Source of the DNA: CAJWKT01 sp964465375
GTDB lineage: Bacteria; Pseudomonadota; Gammaproteobacteria; Steroidobacterales; Rariloculaceae
Direction: 5' to 3'
DNA: 64,000 nucleotides
Assembly (NCBI GenBank): GCA_964465375.1
Contig: CAYXIJ010000009.1
Coordinates: forward strand, 1 to 64,000
Part shown: piece after piece, positions 55,526-64,000 of the stretch
How positions within the stretch are numbered: position 1 is the stretch's first letter
Layout of the letters: each line of letters starts with the position of its first letter
Made by a program: the position numbers and the translations under genes
Notes under the pieces: model-generated
Told to the model about the DNA's origin: nothing
Database searches by the model: none
The model's input: the letters and a program-made list of their open reading frames with translations, nothing else

Positions 55526-57205
55526 CTATCGCGCGAACTCGGGAGAAGATGCGATCAAGTAGATTGCTGTAGCTGCCCGCTCTTCGGCATTTGATTCAGG
55601 AATTTGCTCAAGTAGTATCCCAATCTGGGATCTAAGTGTGTTGGAGATATTCCCCGCTAAGAGTTTATCTGCAACTTTACTGATAAGGGTTGTTGTGTTT
55701 CCAGCCAATAAGATTTCTTCATCAATATTGATATAAACATCACGATTTTTAAGGCCTGGAGTTTGGGAATTTAACAGGAAAATTTGCGAAAAAAGAAAAT
55801 TTGTGAGGTGTGTATTCTGATATTCGGTAGCAATTTGGAATTCAGGAGCTACAAATTCAGAGTTCTGAATTGTGCCAGAAGGTGCATAGAAGGGGCTAAA
55901 AAAATTAAAAACCGATGGAGACTGCAGGGGCCCTTGGCCGAAAACAATGTAAGGCTCCCTTGCGCTCAAAGAATTCGCACAGCTGCCGCCACTGTAGCAA
56001 TAGTAAAATCTGTAATCATCATTAGGTGTTTCTGCGTTGTAGGCACGCCAAAGTTGAGTTACGCGTAAGAGTGGTTCCTTTAGCTTTCCTGAGACATTAG
56101 TTTCCGACAAGGGACGCGCCTCGACGTCTAGTAGTATTTTTTTAATTACTGCCCCAAGATCGCCCCTGATGCCTTGACCATTATCATTGAAAATACTCGC
56201 TATCCGGGCCACGTAGGCAGGCGATGGGTTGCTTGTAATGAGTCGCTGTATGAGTTGTTTTGCTATAAATGGCCCAATATTCGAATGCTGAAAAACATTA
56301 TCAAGTGCACTTTTGAGGTCTTGGGTACCACTTTGACCAGCTGGTAGGGTAACGCCGTTCAGTAATATTTTGGGTTCTTGGTCATGCTTGCTGCTGTAGA
56401 GTTGCATGGCTTTAACTTGGTTAGCATCATCGCGTTTTGCTTTGCCGAAGCTCGTTGCATCAGCATAGTTCCAGCCAGTGTAAACGTGGGCAAAACCTTC
56501 TACAGTTTCCTGGCTAAAGGTAGGAATAGGATTGCCCTCAGAGTCGAGCTTCTCCGTTCCGTCAATATTGAGTTGCACCAGCCCAATCGTAAAGAGTTGC
56601 ATCATTTCTCTTGCATAATTTTCATCTGGGCGAATATTTTTTTTAGGATTTGGTTTTTCGTTGCCCAGCATACTTAAATACACACCCATGGCGGGGTGCA
56701 GCGTGACATCCTCTATCAAGTCGCGAAAATTTCCGAAGGCATTCCTGGAGAGCATGTCGTAGTAATCCGCGAGTGAATAGGTAGCATCCCTGAGTGCCCC
56801 GATCTCAGACACGACCATTATTTCTGATAGCGAAAAAGCAACACGTTGCCGAAGTTGATCCGGTTCTTGGATGGCATTACGAAACCAAATTCCAACGCGT
56901 TCATCTTGCAGTTGACGCAGATTATTTGGGCGCTCTAAGGATTCTAAGTAAGGTAACTGAAGAGAAGGTGGATGCTCTACCTGCTTATCGATCCATCCTT
57001 CGAAGCCAAGACTGATAACATCACTAATTTCACTTTCTGTGGGACCAAAAGTGGTTTGTTCGAGAAATTGAAACGCTTCTGCTCTGGTAGGTTGGGCAGG
57101 CGGTGTCGGAGTCAGAGGTGTTGGGGCAGGGGAGGATCCGCCACCACAGCCTGATAGCACAATAAGTACCGTTAGTGTTAGATAGCCGAACCTTTCTCGG
57201 ATCAT
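55526..57205 (-). CDS. DUF1800-family lipoprotein
   Basis: A 559-residue lipoprotein (VLSGC at residue 20, followed by GGGSSPAPTP linker). Core blocks EAFQFLEQTTFGPTESEI, MLSRNAFGNFRDLIEDVTLHPAMGVYL, ENYAREMMQLFTIGL and FNFFSPFYAP are characteristic of DUF1800. The role is unknown; it pairs with the DUF1501 gene downstream. Start is set to ATG 57205 because the in-frame TTG 57223 has no ribosome site. Divergent from the TAXI gene across an AT-rich 214-base region containing a TATAAT at 57314-57319. Confidence 0.85.
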   Translation of the reverse strand: MIRERFGYLTLTVLIVLSGCGGGSSPAPTPLTPTPPAQPTRAEAFQFLEQTTFGPTESEISDVISLGFEGWIDKQVEHPPSLQLPYLESLERPNNLRQLQDERVGIWFRNAIQEPDQLRQRVAFSLSEIMVVSEIGALRDATYSLADYYDMLSRNAFGNFRDLIEDVTLHPAMGVYLSMLGNEKPNPKKNIRPDENYAREMMQLFTIGLVQLNIDGTEKLDSEGNPIPTFSQETVEGFAHVYTGWNYADATSFGKAKRDDANQVKAMQLYSSKHDQEPKILLNGVTLPAGQSGTQDLKSALDNVFQHSNIGPFIAKQLIQRLITSNPSPAYVARIASIFNDNGQGIRGDLGAVIKKILLDVEARPLSETNVSGKLKEPLLRVTQLWRAYNAETPNDDYRFYYCYSGGSCANSLSAREPYIVFGQGPLQSPSVFNFFSPFYAPSGTIQNSEFVAPEFQIATEYQNTHLTNFLFSQIFLLNSQTPGLKNRDVYINIDEEILLAGNTTTLISKVADKLLAGNISNTLRSQIGILLEQIPESNAEERAATAIYLIASSPEFAR

Positions 57206-57419
57206 TTTAAGAATGGCAGCCAAATGAGCTGAGCGGAAAAATAATTAAAATCAAATATGAAAAAACGCTACCCACCCCTCATTTAACAATTACTAAAGTG
57301 CTTGATAGGAGCATATAATAATGAGTATAAACATCCCTTCGTTTGGAAGAAACTGAGTTTTATAATTGCGAAGATTGAATAAAACAAGATTGGGATCCAA
57401 GAACTGAGATTAATTTTAG

Positions 57420-58346
57420 ATGCAGTCCATTGTTATGGTTCGTTTTCTTGTTATTTTCTCTGTGTTTCTATCAGTGTCCTGTGATGTAACTGAAACTCAG
57501 AATGAATTACGGATTGGCACAGCAAGCTTGGGTGGCGCGTATTACCCTATCGGCCAAGGTATTTCCAGCTTGGTAACGCAGTATGCTGAGGGTGTATCCA
57601 TGGTGCCAGTAGTAACCCGAGGGGCAATTGCGAACCCCCGTCTTCTGGCTACTCATGATATTGAGATGGGGCTTACGAATGCTGACTTAGCATACTTTGC
57701 TTACCAGGGGACGGATCCATACAGCGAACCATTGAATGTGGTTGTGGCGGGTGTTTTGCATCCGAGTGTACTTCATTTGGTTGCCTTAGCTGAGTCCAGT
57801 ATTGAATCGTTTGATCAACTTAGAGGAAAGCGTGTTGCTTTGGGGCCAGCCGGGGGGCCAACTGTGGCGCTTGCCCAGTTGTTGCTCCAGGCTTACGGTA
57901 TGTCTATCAATGACATTGTCCCGAGTTTCTTGTCCTATACGGACAGCTTCAGTCAATTGGGTGACAGGAACGTTGACGCTGCTTTTGCGTTATCAGGTTA
58001 TCCGGCAGGCGCAGTCCTCCAGACCCGTGCAACCCAGCGTATTTCATTTATTGAGATCCACCCTGAGGTATTAGAAGAAATTATCGGAGCCAATCCGTAT
58101 TACTATGCGGTAGACATTCCGGAAGATACTTATGGGATGCAGGCAACTATGTTGGCAGTAAACAATGTATTGATTGTCCGTGACGACGAGCCCGAAGAAC
58201 TCGTATATCGTCTTGTTGAGGCAATCTATGGAAATCTTTCGGAATTCGCTCAAGATATCGCAATCGCTAAACAGATTGACATTTCCCAGACAAGTGAGCT
58301 GCAGATCCCCCTGCATGATGGCGCTGCACGCTACTTCAGGCAGTAG
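57420..58346 (+). CDS. TAXI-family TRAP transporter solute-binding lipoprotein
   Basis: A 308-residue protein with a lipobox-like LSVSC (about residue 21). GTASLGGAYYPIGQGIS and GAIANPRLLATHDIEMGLTNADLAY are TAXI landmarks that bind the carboxylate ligand. TAXI proteins deliver substrates, often glutamate or other acids, to a fused TRAP permease, which is encoded 11 bases downstream. Ligand unknown. Alternative start ATG 57435 is possible; neither has a clear ribosome site. Confidence 0.85.
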   Translation: MQSIVMVRFLVIFSVFLSVSCDVTETQNELRIGTASLGGAYYPIGQGISSLVTQYAEGVSMVPVVTRGAIANPRLLATHDIEMGLTNADLAYFAYQGTDPYSEPLNVVVAGVLHPSVLHLVALAESSIESFDQLRGKRVALGPAGGPTVALAQLLLQAYGMSINDIVPSFLSYTDSFSQLGDRNVDAAFALSGYPAGAVLQTRATQRISFIEIHPEVLEEIIGANPYYYAVDIPEDTYGMQATMLAVNNVLIVRDDEPEELVYRLVEAIYGNLSEFAQDIAIAKQIDISQTSELQIPLHDGAARYFRQ

Positions 58347-58357
58347 CCAACTCACCA

Positions 58358-60238
58358 ATGATTAAATTTTTTTCCGACAAGGCAAGGGAGCGCCTGATAA
58401 GTATTCTGGCCTTTATTTTGGGTCTCTTTCATCTTCTAAGCGTATCGGGAGTCTTGGTATTATCGACAATGGTTGTGCGAGTTTTTCATCTTACGCTGAT
58501 ATTGGGATTGATTTTTTTGGCTCCTATCAGCCATGATTCCAAGTATTGGAATTTACGCTTTATTGTGGCAGTTGGTTTGTGCCTTCTTGCATTTTGTACT
58601 GGCACCTATTTACTGATTCGATGGGAAGCAGTAGCACTTAGCGGAGGGGTTACGACCTGGCTTGACATCGTTGTTGGCTCATTGATTTTATTATTGGTGT
58701 TTGAAGCCACTCGGCGCAGTGTAGGAAAAGCTCTCGCTCTAATTGCGCTAATTTTTCTTGCGTACCCATTTATTAGTCCAGTTCTTCCGGGGTTATTTTT
58801 TGGAAGGGGGGTTCGTTTTGAAAACTTAGTGTCCTTTTTATCTTTTTCAGGCCAGGGAATTTTTGGTATACCGGTAGGTGTTGCTTCAACCTACATTATT
58901 TTGTTTACGATCTTTGGGGCTTTTTTAAGGGAATTTGGAGCGGGAGATTTTTTCTTTAAATTTTCGAGCTCTATTATGCAAGGTTTTCGTGCTGCCTCTG
59001 CAAAGACAGCAGTGCTTTTCAGTACCTTACTGGGAATGATATCTGGGTCAGCTGCGGGTAATGTGGCTGTAACCGGCTCTTTCACAATTCCACTGATGAG
59101 ACGCGAAGGTTACCAATCCCATCAAGCTGGAGCCATTGAGGCTGTAGTTTCTACAGGAGGGCAGATTATGCCACCGGTGATGGGAGCTGCTGCCTTCATT
59201 ATGGCAGAGATTGTTGGCATACCGTATGTGAGTGTTATGAAGGCTGCGGTGGTGCCCGCCCTGCTTTTTTTCTGTTCCCTTTTGTTTGTGGTGCACTTAC
59301 AGGCAATCAAAAGTGGGATAGAGCCGCGCGCGAAATCTGCGGAAAAGGGAAATTCCCTTAATAATAATTTGCGTGAGGGCGCACCATTTTTTGTTCCCTT
59401 TTTTACGCTAGTAGCACTCATGATTATGGGCTATTCACCGGTGAAGGCTTCTTTTTACGCTATTGTTATTCTTGTCATTATCCATCTCTGCATTACCCGT
59501 GAATTTTCCAGAGCATTTTTAGACAAGACAGCGAGGGCTATCACTAATGGGGTAAGGGCAGCAATTCCGATTTCTGCTGCATGTGCAGCTGCCGGTGTCA
59601 TTTCGGCAATATTATCCATGACTGGCCTCGGCTCTAAATTATCAGCATCCATCATTTCTCTTTCAGGCGGTGTGCCAATCATTGCGTTGTTATTGACCAT
59701 GTTGACGGCCATCGTGCTTGGCATGGGCTTGCCCACTACCGCCGCTTACTTAATTCTGGCAACAGTGGTAGCCCCAGCTCTTGCAGATCTTGGGGTTCCC
59801 TTGCTGACAGCTCATATGTTTGTGTTTTTTTTCGGATGTGTTTCAACCATTACACCCCCGGTTGCATTAGCTTCCTACGTAGCGGCCGGTGTGGCGCGTG
59901 CAGATATTAATCAGGTTGGGTGGACGGCGTTCCGTTACGGATCGGTTTGTTATCTTTTGCCATTCGCGTTCTTTTTTGGCCCAGGATTGCTTGCTCAGGG
60001 TTCGGCTTGGGAGGTCAGTTTGAGTGTTGGTACAGGGATAGTAGGGGTATATTTTCTCGCGACAACCATTGTAGGTTACCTTGCTGTGCCCTTGTCTCTG
60101 TGGGCCAGGCTGTTAGTTGCGGTTGCAGGAATCTTGCTGTTAAGTCAGGGTCTTATCACAGATCTAATAGGTCTACTCGTAGGATTTTTTGTGGTATTTG
60201 TTAGCCGATCATGGAAAAATGCACAAGGCGCGCCTTAA
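58358..60238 (+). CDS. TRAP transporter fused permease (4TM plus 12TM)
   Basis: A 626-residue membrane protein joining the DctQ-like four-helix part (about residues 15-150) with the DctM-like part. GIPVGVASTYIILFTIFGAFL and SGSAAGNVAVTGSFTIPLM near residue 230 and GMGLPTTAAYLILATVVAPAL near residue 450 are the paired signature regions of the large permease. It imports the TAXI ligand with sodium. Three bases separate its stop from the next gene, linking transport with the DUF6152 family. Confidence 0.9.
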   Translation: MIKFFSDKARERLISILAFILGLFHLLSVSGVLVLSTMVVRVFHLTLILGLIFLAPISHDSKYWNLRFIVAVGLCLLAFCTGTYLLIRWEAVALSGGVTTWLDIVVGSLILLLVFEATRRSVGKALALIALIFLAYPFISPVLPGLFFGRGVRFENLVSFLSFSGQGIFGIPVGVASTYIILFTIFGAFLREFGAGDFFFKFSSSIMQGFRAASAKTAVLFSTLLGMISGSAAGNVAVTGSFTIPLMRREGYQSHQAGAIEAVVSTGGQIMPPVMGAAAFIMAEIVGIPYVSVMKAAVVPALLFFCSLLFVVHLQAIKSGIEPRAKSAEKGNSLNNNLREGAPFFVPFFTLVALMIMGYSPVKASFYAIVILVIIHLCITREFSRAFLDKTARAITNGVRAAIPISAACAAAGVISAILSMTGLGSKLSASIISLSGGVPIIALLLTMLTAIVLGMGLPTTAAYLILATVVAPALADLGVPLLTAHMFVFFFGCVSTITPPVALASYVAAGVARADINQVGWTAFRYGSVCYLLPFAFFFGPGLLAQGSAWEVSLSVGTGIVGVYFLATTIVGYLAVPLSLWARLLVAVAGILLLSQGLITDLIGLLVGFFVVFVSRSWKNAQGAP

Positions 60239-60241
60239 TTT

Positions 60242-60964
60242 ATGAATCAGAAAATTATTAGAAATATTGGTTGGATCTGGGCCGCGGTTCAGTCAGTTTT
60301 TTTTGTTCAGGTAGCCTTTAGTCAGGTGCCGGACCTCGCAGGCGTTTGGTGGCATGGGGCGCCAGTTCCGCCGTTACCGGACGCCGCCCAGCCCCCGTTT
60401 GTGAGTGGAATAGATATCGGGCCAGGAAGTGGAGGGGGCATGGGTATCTCTGCAGAGTCTCTTTTTCTGACGAATTTTGGACAGGAACGAATGGCTAATT
60501 TTGACCCTGCTGATGACCCAGCTGTGCGCTGTGAACAGCCTGGGCTTGTAAGGCAAATCTTGAGTCCCTACCCCATCCGGATTGAGCAGGATGAAGGTCA
60601 GGTAGTGATTGTGTATGAAGAGTGGGCTATCACCAGAAGGTTTTTATTGAATGGCGAAAATACATCAATAGCTACTCCACTGACGCCTATGGGTTATCCC
60701 TTAGCTTATGTTGAGGATTCGAAGCTAGTGGTCGAAACCACCCATCTTTCAGAGGGACTCAATATGTCTCGGCAGTTTTTTTGGACTAGCGAGTCTGCTA
60801 GTACGATCGAGTATTACTATCTCAATACAAGAAGCCAGTTGGTGATGGACTTGATTGTTACAGATCCAGTAATGCTGTCCAAGCCATGGGTTGTACAAAA
60901 AATTTGGAATCCATACGATGGTCAGTTACTGGGCTTCGAATGCATCCTCCGTGAGCGCCCTTAA
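60242..60964 (+). CDS. DUF6152-partner family exported protein
   Basis: A 240-residue protein with a signal peptide ending AFSQ and mature start VPDLAGVWW. PIRIEQDEGQVVIVYEEWAITRRF and YVEDSKLVVETTHL resemble the partner-family blocks at 48721 and in the 60980 fusion, so it is a more distant member. No catalytic motif is recognised. It follows the TRAP permease by three bases and precedes the fused DUF6152 gene by 15, so it is part of a five-gene transcription unit. Confidence 0.7.
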   Translation: MNQKIIRNIGWIWAAVQSVFFVQVAFSQVPDLAGVWWHGAPVPPLPDAAQPPFVSGIDIGPGSGGGMGISAESLFLTNFGQERMANFDPADDPAVRCEQPGLVRQILSPYPIRIEQDEGQVVIVYEEWAITRRFLLNGENTSIATPLTPMGYPLAYVEDSKLVVETTHLSEGLNMSRQFFWTSESASTIEYYYLNTRSQLVMDLIVTDPVMLSKPWVVQKIWNPYDGQLLGFECILRERP

Positions 60965-60979
60965 GGAAAAAATAAAGTT

Positions 60980-62011
60980 ATGAAGGTTTTTAGCTATAAG
61001 ATTTTAGCGGTTGGCCTTGTTTTGGTGATCGATACAACAAGTGCGCACCATTCCAATGCTCCGCACTATGATCGGGACAAGCCGATTATGATCGAAGGTA
61101 TAGTTACAGAATTCGAGTTTGTGAATCCCCATGCGTTTCTTCACATTCAAGTGACGGAGGGGGATGGTAAATCAGCAGTTTGGTCGTGTGAGATGCAAAC
61201 AGCAAACACTTTACGGCGTTTGGGGTGGACCGAAAGCACTTTCACCGTGGGTCAGGATATTTCCGTGATGGGGATTGCAGCACGGCGAGACCCCCTGGGC
61301 TGTTCTTTTGATTCTGGCGTATTAGCTGATGGGACTGTCATTGATCGGAGAGGAAGGATCGCAGAGCCTTTCATTGATGACCTTGATCAGCGATTTGCTA
61401 TTTTAGCTGATGGTACTCCGAATCTTGCGGGCCCTTGGGTTAGAGATAGGAGCCGGGGACAGCGGGGCCCTGGCCCCGGATCCCGACTGCCCGGGACAGA
61501 GCTTTTAACTGTGGCAGGGCTTGAAGCGCAGGCAACCTACGATGATCGATTTAATGATCCATCCTTTGAATGCAGCGCAGCCAGCATCACACGTGCTTGG
61601 AGTGAGCCAGGCACGCCCACAGAGATTGATCAATTTGAAGATCGTATTGTAATCCGGCATGAGTACATGGATACGGCCAGGGAAGTGTATTTGGCGCGCG
61701 AGCATCCAGAGGGTTTAGTGCCGCGTATGTATGGCCACTCGGTAGGGTGGTATGAGGACTCTACATTAGTAATTGATACCATAGGCTTTATTCCTGGCGT
61801 TCTGACTCCCCACCCCGGGATACTTCACAGTGATGCGTTACACACCGTGGAGCGCTTAACACTGAACCGGGAGGAAAAAATGCTTGAACTTGAGTGGGTA
61901 GCAGAAGATGCCAAGTACTTTAAGAGTGTTTTGACTGGGGCAAGTTTTTATGGGCCGGCGCCTTACAGGGTAGATGTATACGGCTGTACCCCGGAAAGAG
62001 CTAATCGCTGA
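60980..62011 (+). CDS. DUF6152 domain fused to partner-family domain, exported
   Basis: A 343-residue exported protein with a signal ending TTSA before HHSNAPHYDRD. Residues about 24-115 are DUF6152 (GIVTEFEFVNPHAFLHIQV). Residues about 140-340 are the partner family: FECSAASITRAWSEPGTPTEIDQF, MYGHSVGWYEDSTLVIDT and ELEWVAEDAKYFKSVL. The two halves exist as separate adjacent genes at 48721 and 49501, so the fusion supports a physical or functional partnership. A GGAAAAAATAAAG region precedes the ATG at 60980. Function unknown. Confidence 0.78.
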   Translation: MKVFSYKILAVGLVLVIDTTSAHHSNAPHYDRDKPIMIEGIVTEFEFVNPHAFLHIQVTEGDGKSAVWSCEMQTANTLRRLGWTESTFTVGQDISVMGIAARRDPLGCSFDSGVLADGTVIDRRGRIAEPFIDDLDQRFAILADGTPNLAGPWVRDRSRGQRGPGPGSRLPGTELLTVAGLEAQATYDDRFNDPSFECSAASITRAWSEPGTPTEIDQFEDRIVIRHEYMDTAREVYLAREHPEGLVPRMYGHSVGWYEDSTLVIDTIGFIPGVLTPHPGILHSDALHTVERLTLNREEKMLELEWVAEDAKYFKSVLTGASFYGPAPYRVDVYGCTPERANR

Positions 62012-62021
62012 GGGATTTTTT

Positions 62022-62396
62022 ATGATGCAAAAAAATATTGTGGTATTTGGGATTACCGGATTATTTTTAATGGCTGGTATAGCTTGCGCACATCATTCTT
62101 TTGCTGCTCACTTTGTAGTTGAAGAGACAGTTATTATAGAAGGGGTTGTCAAGGAATGGTGGTTTCAGAACCCACATACCCGAATCTATCTTGATGTAAT
62201 TAATGATGAAGGTGAGATTACGGAATGGATGGCCGAAGGAAGTGGCCCAAATGTCTTAGCCCGGCGTGGCTGGACGAAGGAGACAATCAAGGTTGGCACC
62301 TTTCTTACAATTTCGGGTAATCCTGCCCGGAATGAATCCAATTCACTTCACTATCAGAGCATTAAAACGGCCAATGGAAAAGAATTTGCCCCGTAG
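62022..62396 (+). CDS. DUF6152-family exported protein
   Basis: A 124-residue protein with a signal peptide ending GIACA just before HHSFAAHF. GVVKEWWFQNPHTRIYLDV and SGNPARNESNSLHYQ complete the family pattern. ATG 62022 follows GAGGGA; a frame from 61974 overlaps the preceding gene and was not used. It is the last gene of the TAXI-TRAP/DUF6152 unit and converges with the VOC gene. Confidence 0.82.
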   Translation: MMQKNIVVFGITGLFLMAGIACAHHSFAAHFVVEETVIIEGVVKEWWFQNPHTRIYLDVINDEGEITEWMAEGSGPNVLARRGWTKETIKVGTFLTISGNPARNESNSLHYQSIKTANGKEFAP

Positions 62397-62427
62397 AGGG
62401 CCGCTTTAAGGTCAGGCGCGATCCCTT

Positions 62428-63222
62428 CTATCGTGCCTCGGCGATTTCGACGTGGATTCCGCCTGCGCCTTCAAGGAATATAAGGTCCGAGCCCGGCGGA
62501 TTTGGTCGCCGTAGATAGGCTTCATATCCTGAGGCTTCCAGTAACACAGTAAATTCATCAAGATCGGCAACCCGAAAGCCTATGTGATCTGCTGTGCGGT
62601 ACCTGCTGGGAGCTGTTGGCTCTTCTGATCTCGAGATATGTACCCAAACATTACCGTAAAGAATCGTGTGAAAGTTGCCCCTTCCTCGTTCCGGGATATC
62701 CTGGCCACCAAAAACATCAAGGAACCAGTCCCGCATCTCATCGGGCTCAGTTGTCATCATGTGCACGTGATTGATGCCTAGATATTGGGGATCCTCAAGC
62801 AACTCGAAGCGTATTCCCCATGGGTCCACGATAAAGGCAATGGTCTGGGCTGTTGTGCCCCGCCGTGGCTCCTCCTCGATCGTAGCGCCCATCTTTCGGG
62901 CTGTTTCGACTGTAGTCCGTACATCTGCAACACCAATGCCAATATGATTGAAGACACCACCGGTGCTCGGTAGTGCACCACCTTCATTATCCATGGTCCC
63001 TATAAACCCATTGTGATAGCGGATCGCGGCCCCAGGCCCGATGTCACGTAGTTCGCCACCAAAAACAGCGTGATACCAGTTACCCGCTTCTGCCGTATCG
63101 GGAACTCGTAAATGTACGTGCGTAAAGACATTTTGCGCCGCCCCAAAATTTGGAGCTAGAAAAACACCAACGATTACAAGACCTAGCCATCCGAATAACT
63201 TGAAATGTTTCTGACCAAACAT
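62428..63222 (-). CDS. Exported VOC-family (glyoxalase-fold) protein
   Basis: A 264-residue protein with a signal peptide ending FGAAQN. Two VOC modules can be traced: FTHVHLRVPDTAEAGNWYHAVFGGEL (residues 33-58) to about 150, and GINHVHMMTTEPDEMRDWFLDVFGGQ to the end. Metal-ligand candidates are the histidines of THVHL/NHVHM and glutamates of RFELLE and HVEIAE. Export is unusual, as glyoxalase-type enzymes are usually cytosolic. It may be expressed with the DctM permease gene upstream on the same strand (23 bases). Confidence 0.82.
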   Translation of the reverse strand: MFGQKHFKLFGWLGLVIVGVFLAPNFGAAQNVFTHVHLRVPDTAEAGNWYHAVFGGELRDIGPGAAIRYHNGFIGTMDNEGGALPSTGGVFNHIGIGVADVRTTVETARKMGATIEEEPRRGTTAQTIAFIVDPWGIRFELLEDPQYLGINHVHMMTTEPDEMRDWFLDVFGGQDIPERGRGNFHTILYGNVWVHISRSEEPTAPSRYRTADHIGFRVADLDEFTVLLEASGYEAYLRRPNPPGSDLIFLEGAGGIHVEIAEAR

Positions 63223-63245
63223 TGTTCTGCCCCTATTGATGCAAA

Positions 63246-64000
63246 TTAAAGAAAAAGCAAACTGAGCTCAGGAAAGGCCATCAGTATAATAGTTACGGTC
63301 AGCGTGATCAGTACAAATGGGAATGAACCGGAAAATATTGTGCCGAGGCTGATATCTTTGTCATCCAGGCTTGTCTTGATAACATAAACACTTAACCCCA
63401 ATGGCGGTGTTAAGAGTCCAATTTCAACACCAATGACTGTTACGATTCCAAACCAGACCAGATTTCCACCGAGCTCGGCTACCGCTGGTAGTACCAAGGG
63501 TAGCAATATCAAGAGAATTGACGTTGAATCCAATACCGTTCCTAAAAGCACCAGCAGTAACAGGTAGCCGACCAGAAAACCTCCGAGACCAAGTCCTATT
63601 CCTCCTAAATAGGCGGCCATATCGCTAGGCAATCCAGTCAATGTCAGCATCCGGCTGAACGTGCTTGCGCTAATGATCAGAAAAAGTATTGTTACCGTAA
63701 CTTGACCAGTTTCACCGATAACTACCCACAATTTTTTCCAGGTTAGATGCTGCTTGGCAAGTGCAATACACATAGCCCCGAATGCGCCCGCTGCCCCCGC
63801 TTCGGTAGGTGTGAAGATTCCTCCATAGATACCTCCTAGTACCAGAACAATCAGAAGGAACACCGGTAATACAGAAAAGGGGGCGCTCGGATGATTGGGA
63901 GATATATTGCTGTGTTCTTCAGGTATGACACTTCCAACAAACCCTGGCCATAACCAAGCCATGAGTACTGTCCCGAAAGCAAAAGCAAGAGCAAGTAAGA
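63246..64000 (-). CDS. TRAP transporter large permease (DctM), 5'-partial
   Basis: The reading frame continues through the right window edge, so the N-terminal portion is missing. The visible ~250 residues have several membrane spans, with GGIYGGIFTPTEAGAAGAFGAM and LLTPPLGLSVYVIK blocks from the second half of DctM. It exchanges sodium for a carboxylate with a DctP binding protein expected further right. The end at 63246 is complete. Confidence 0.88.
   Translation of the reverse strand, partial: LLALAFAFGTVLMAWLWPGFVGSVIPEEHSNISPNHPSAPFSVLPVFLLIVLVLGGIYGGIFTPTEAGAAGAFGAMCIALAKQHLTWKKLWVVIGETGQVTVTILFLIISASTFSRMLTLTGLPSDMAAYLGGIGLGLGGFLVGYLLLLVLLGTVLDSTSILLILLPLVLPAVAELGGNLVWFGIVTVIGVEIGLLTPPLGLSVYVIKTSLDDKDISLGTIFSGSFPFVLITLTVTIILMAFPELSLLFL

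Noticed and set aside
1..64000. tRNA, rRNA, CRISPR arrays, insertion sequences, phage genes or toxin-antitoxin loci
   Set aside because: None was recognised by reading both strands; repeats are limited to gene paralogues. A tRNA scan would be needed to exclude a tRNA with certainty.

Overview
This looks like a draft, probably metagenome-derived, chromosome fragment from a marine-type heterotrophic proteobacterium, most likely a gammaproteobacterium. That placement is an inference from gene content (MetX/MetY methionine synthesis, DUF6152 families, many carboxylate transporters, CBM9/DUF5916 outer-membrane protein); no rRNA, tRNA or other taxonomic marker was seen. A 10-N scaffold gap at 6880-6889, a probable frameshift near 31880 and a chimeric gene near 3560 indicate a draft assembly.

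Positions 1-3560 are very AT-rich and encode surface-polysaccharide synthesis: a partial polysaccharide enzyme, a Wzy-like membrane protein, a GT4 glycosyltransferase and the start of a GT2 glycosyltransferase. The GT2 fragment runs in frame into the tail of an exported acetamidase/formamidase. From there the DNA has a balanced composition and becomes a dense catabolic region: exported Xaa-Pro peptidase, VOC protein, aldehyde dehydrogenase, MFS transporter, alpha/beta hydrolase and an aspartate carbamoyltransferase.

Positions 11324-20234 hold a duplicated set of three exported proteins: an Esterase-713-like hydrolase, an NHL six-bladed propeller lipoprotein, and a small cytochrome c domain fused to a YVTN-type propeller. 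Each occurs twice, and I know of no characterised system with this composition. A Nudix hydrolase, an enoyl-CoA hydratase, an LVIVD-repeat protein and an SLC13 anion transporter follow.

Positions 25303-34978 form a bidirectional catabolic locus that I read as a 3-sulfolactate (or closely related sulfonate) utilisation cluster. On the minus strand are a Gfo/Idh oxidoreductase, creatininase-family amidohydrolase, cupin, D-2-hydroxyacid dehydrogenase, tripartite tricarboxylate transporter (TTT) binding protein and a TctA-TctB fused permease. On the plus strand are a frameshifted GntR regulator, SuyA-like and SuyB-like sulfo-lyase subunits and a YeiH/putative sulfate exporter. A 13-bp palindrome fitting the FadR-type GntR operator lies between the two arms. 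A strong UUCG-loop terminator follows at 35506-35541.

Positions 35653-48705 carry an exported esterase with a second TctA-TctB fusion, a CBM9/DUF5916 barrel protein, a nitroreductase, an EF-hand/FGE-like lipoprotein-free exported protein, the metY-metX pair with a CmcJ-type oxygenase, and an intact exported acetamidase. Positions 48721-64000 carry two groups of DUF6152 proteins with a partner family (once as separate genes, once fused), a HyuA-DUF917-NCS1 operon, a DUF1800-DUF1501 secreted-protein pair, a TAXI-TRAP transporter operon, a second VOC protein and a DctM permease cut by the window edge. Overall the genes point to scavenging of organic acids, sulfonates, cyclic amides and esters, with much of the chemistry in the periplasm.
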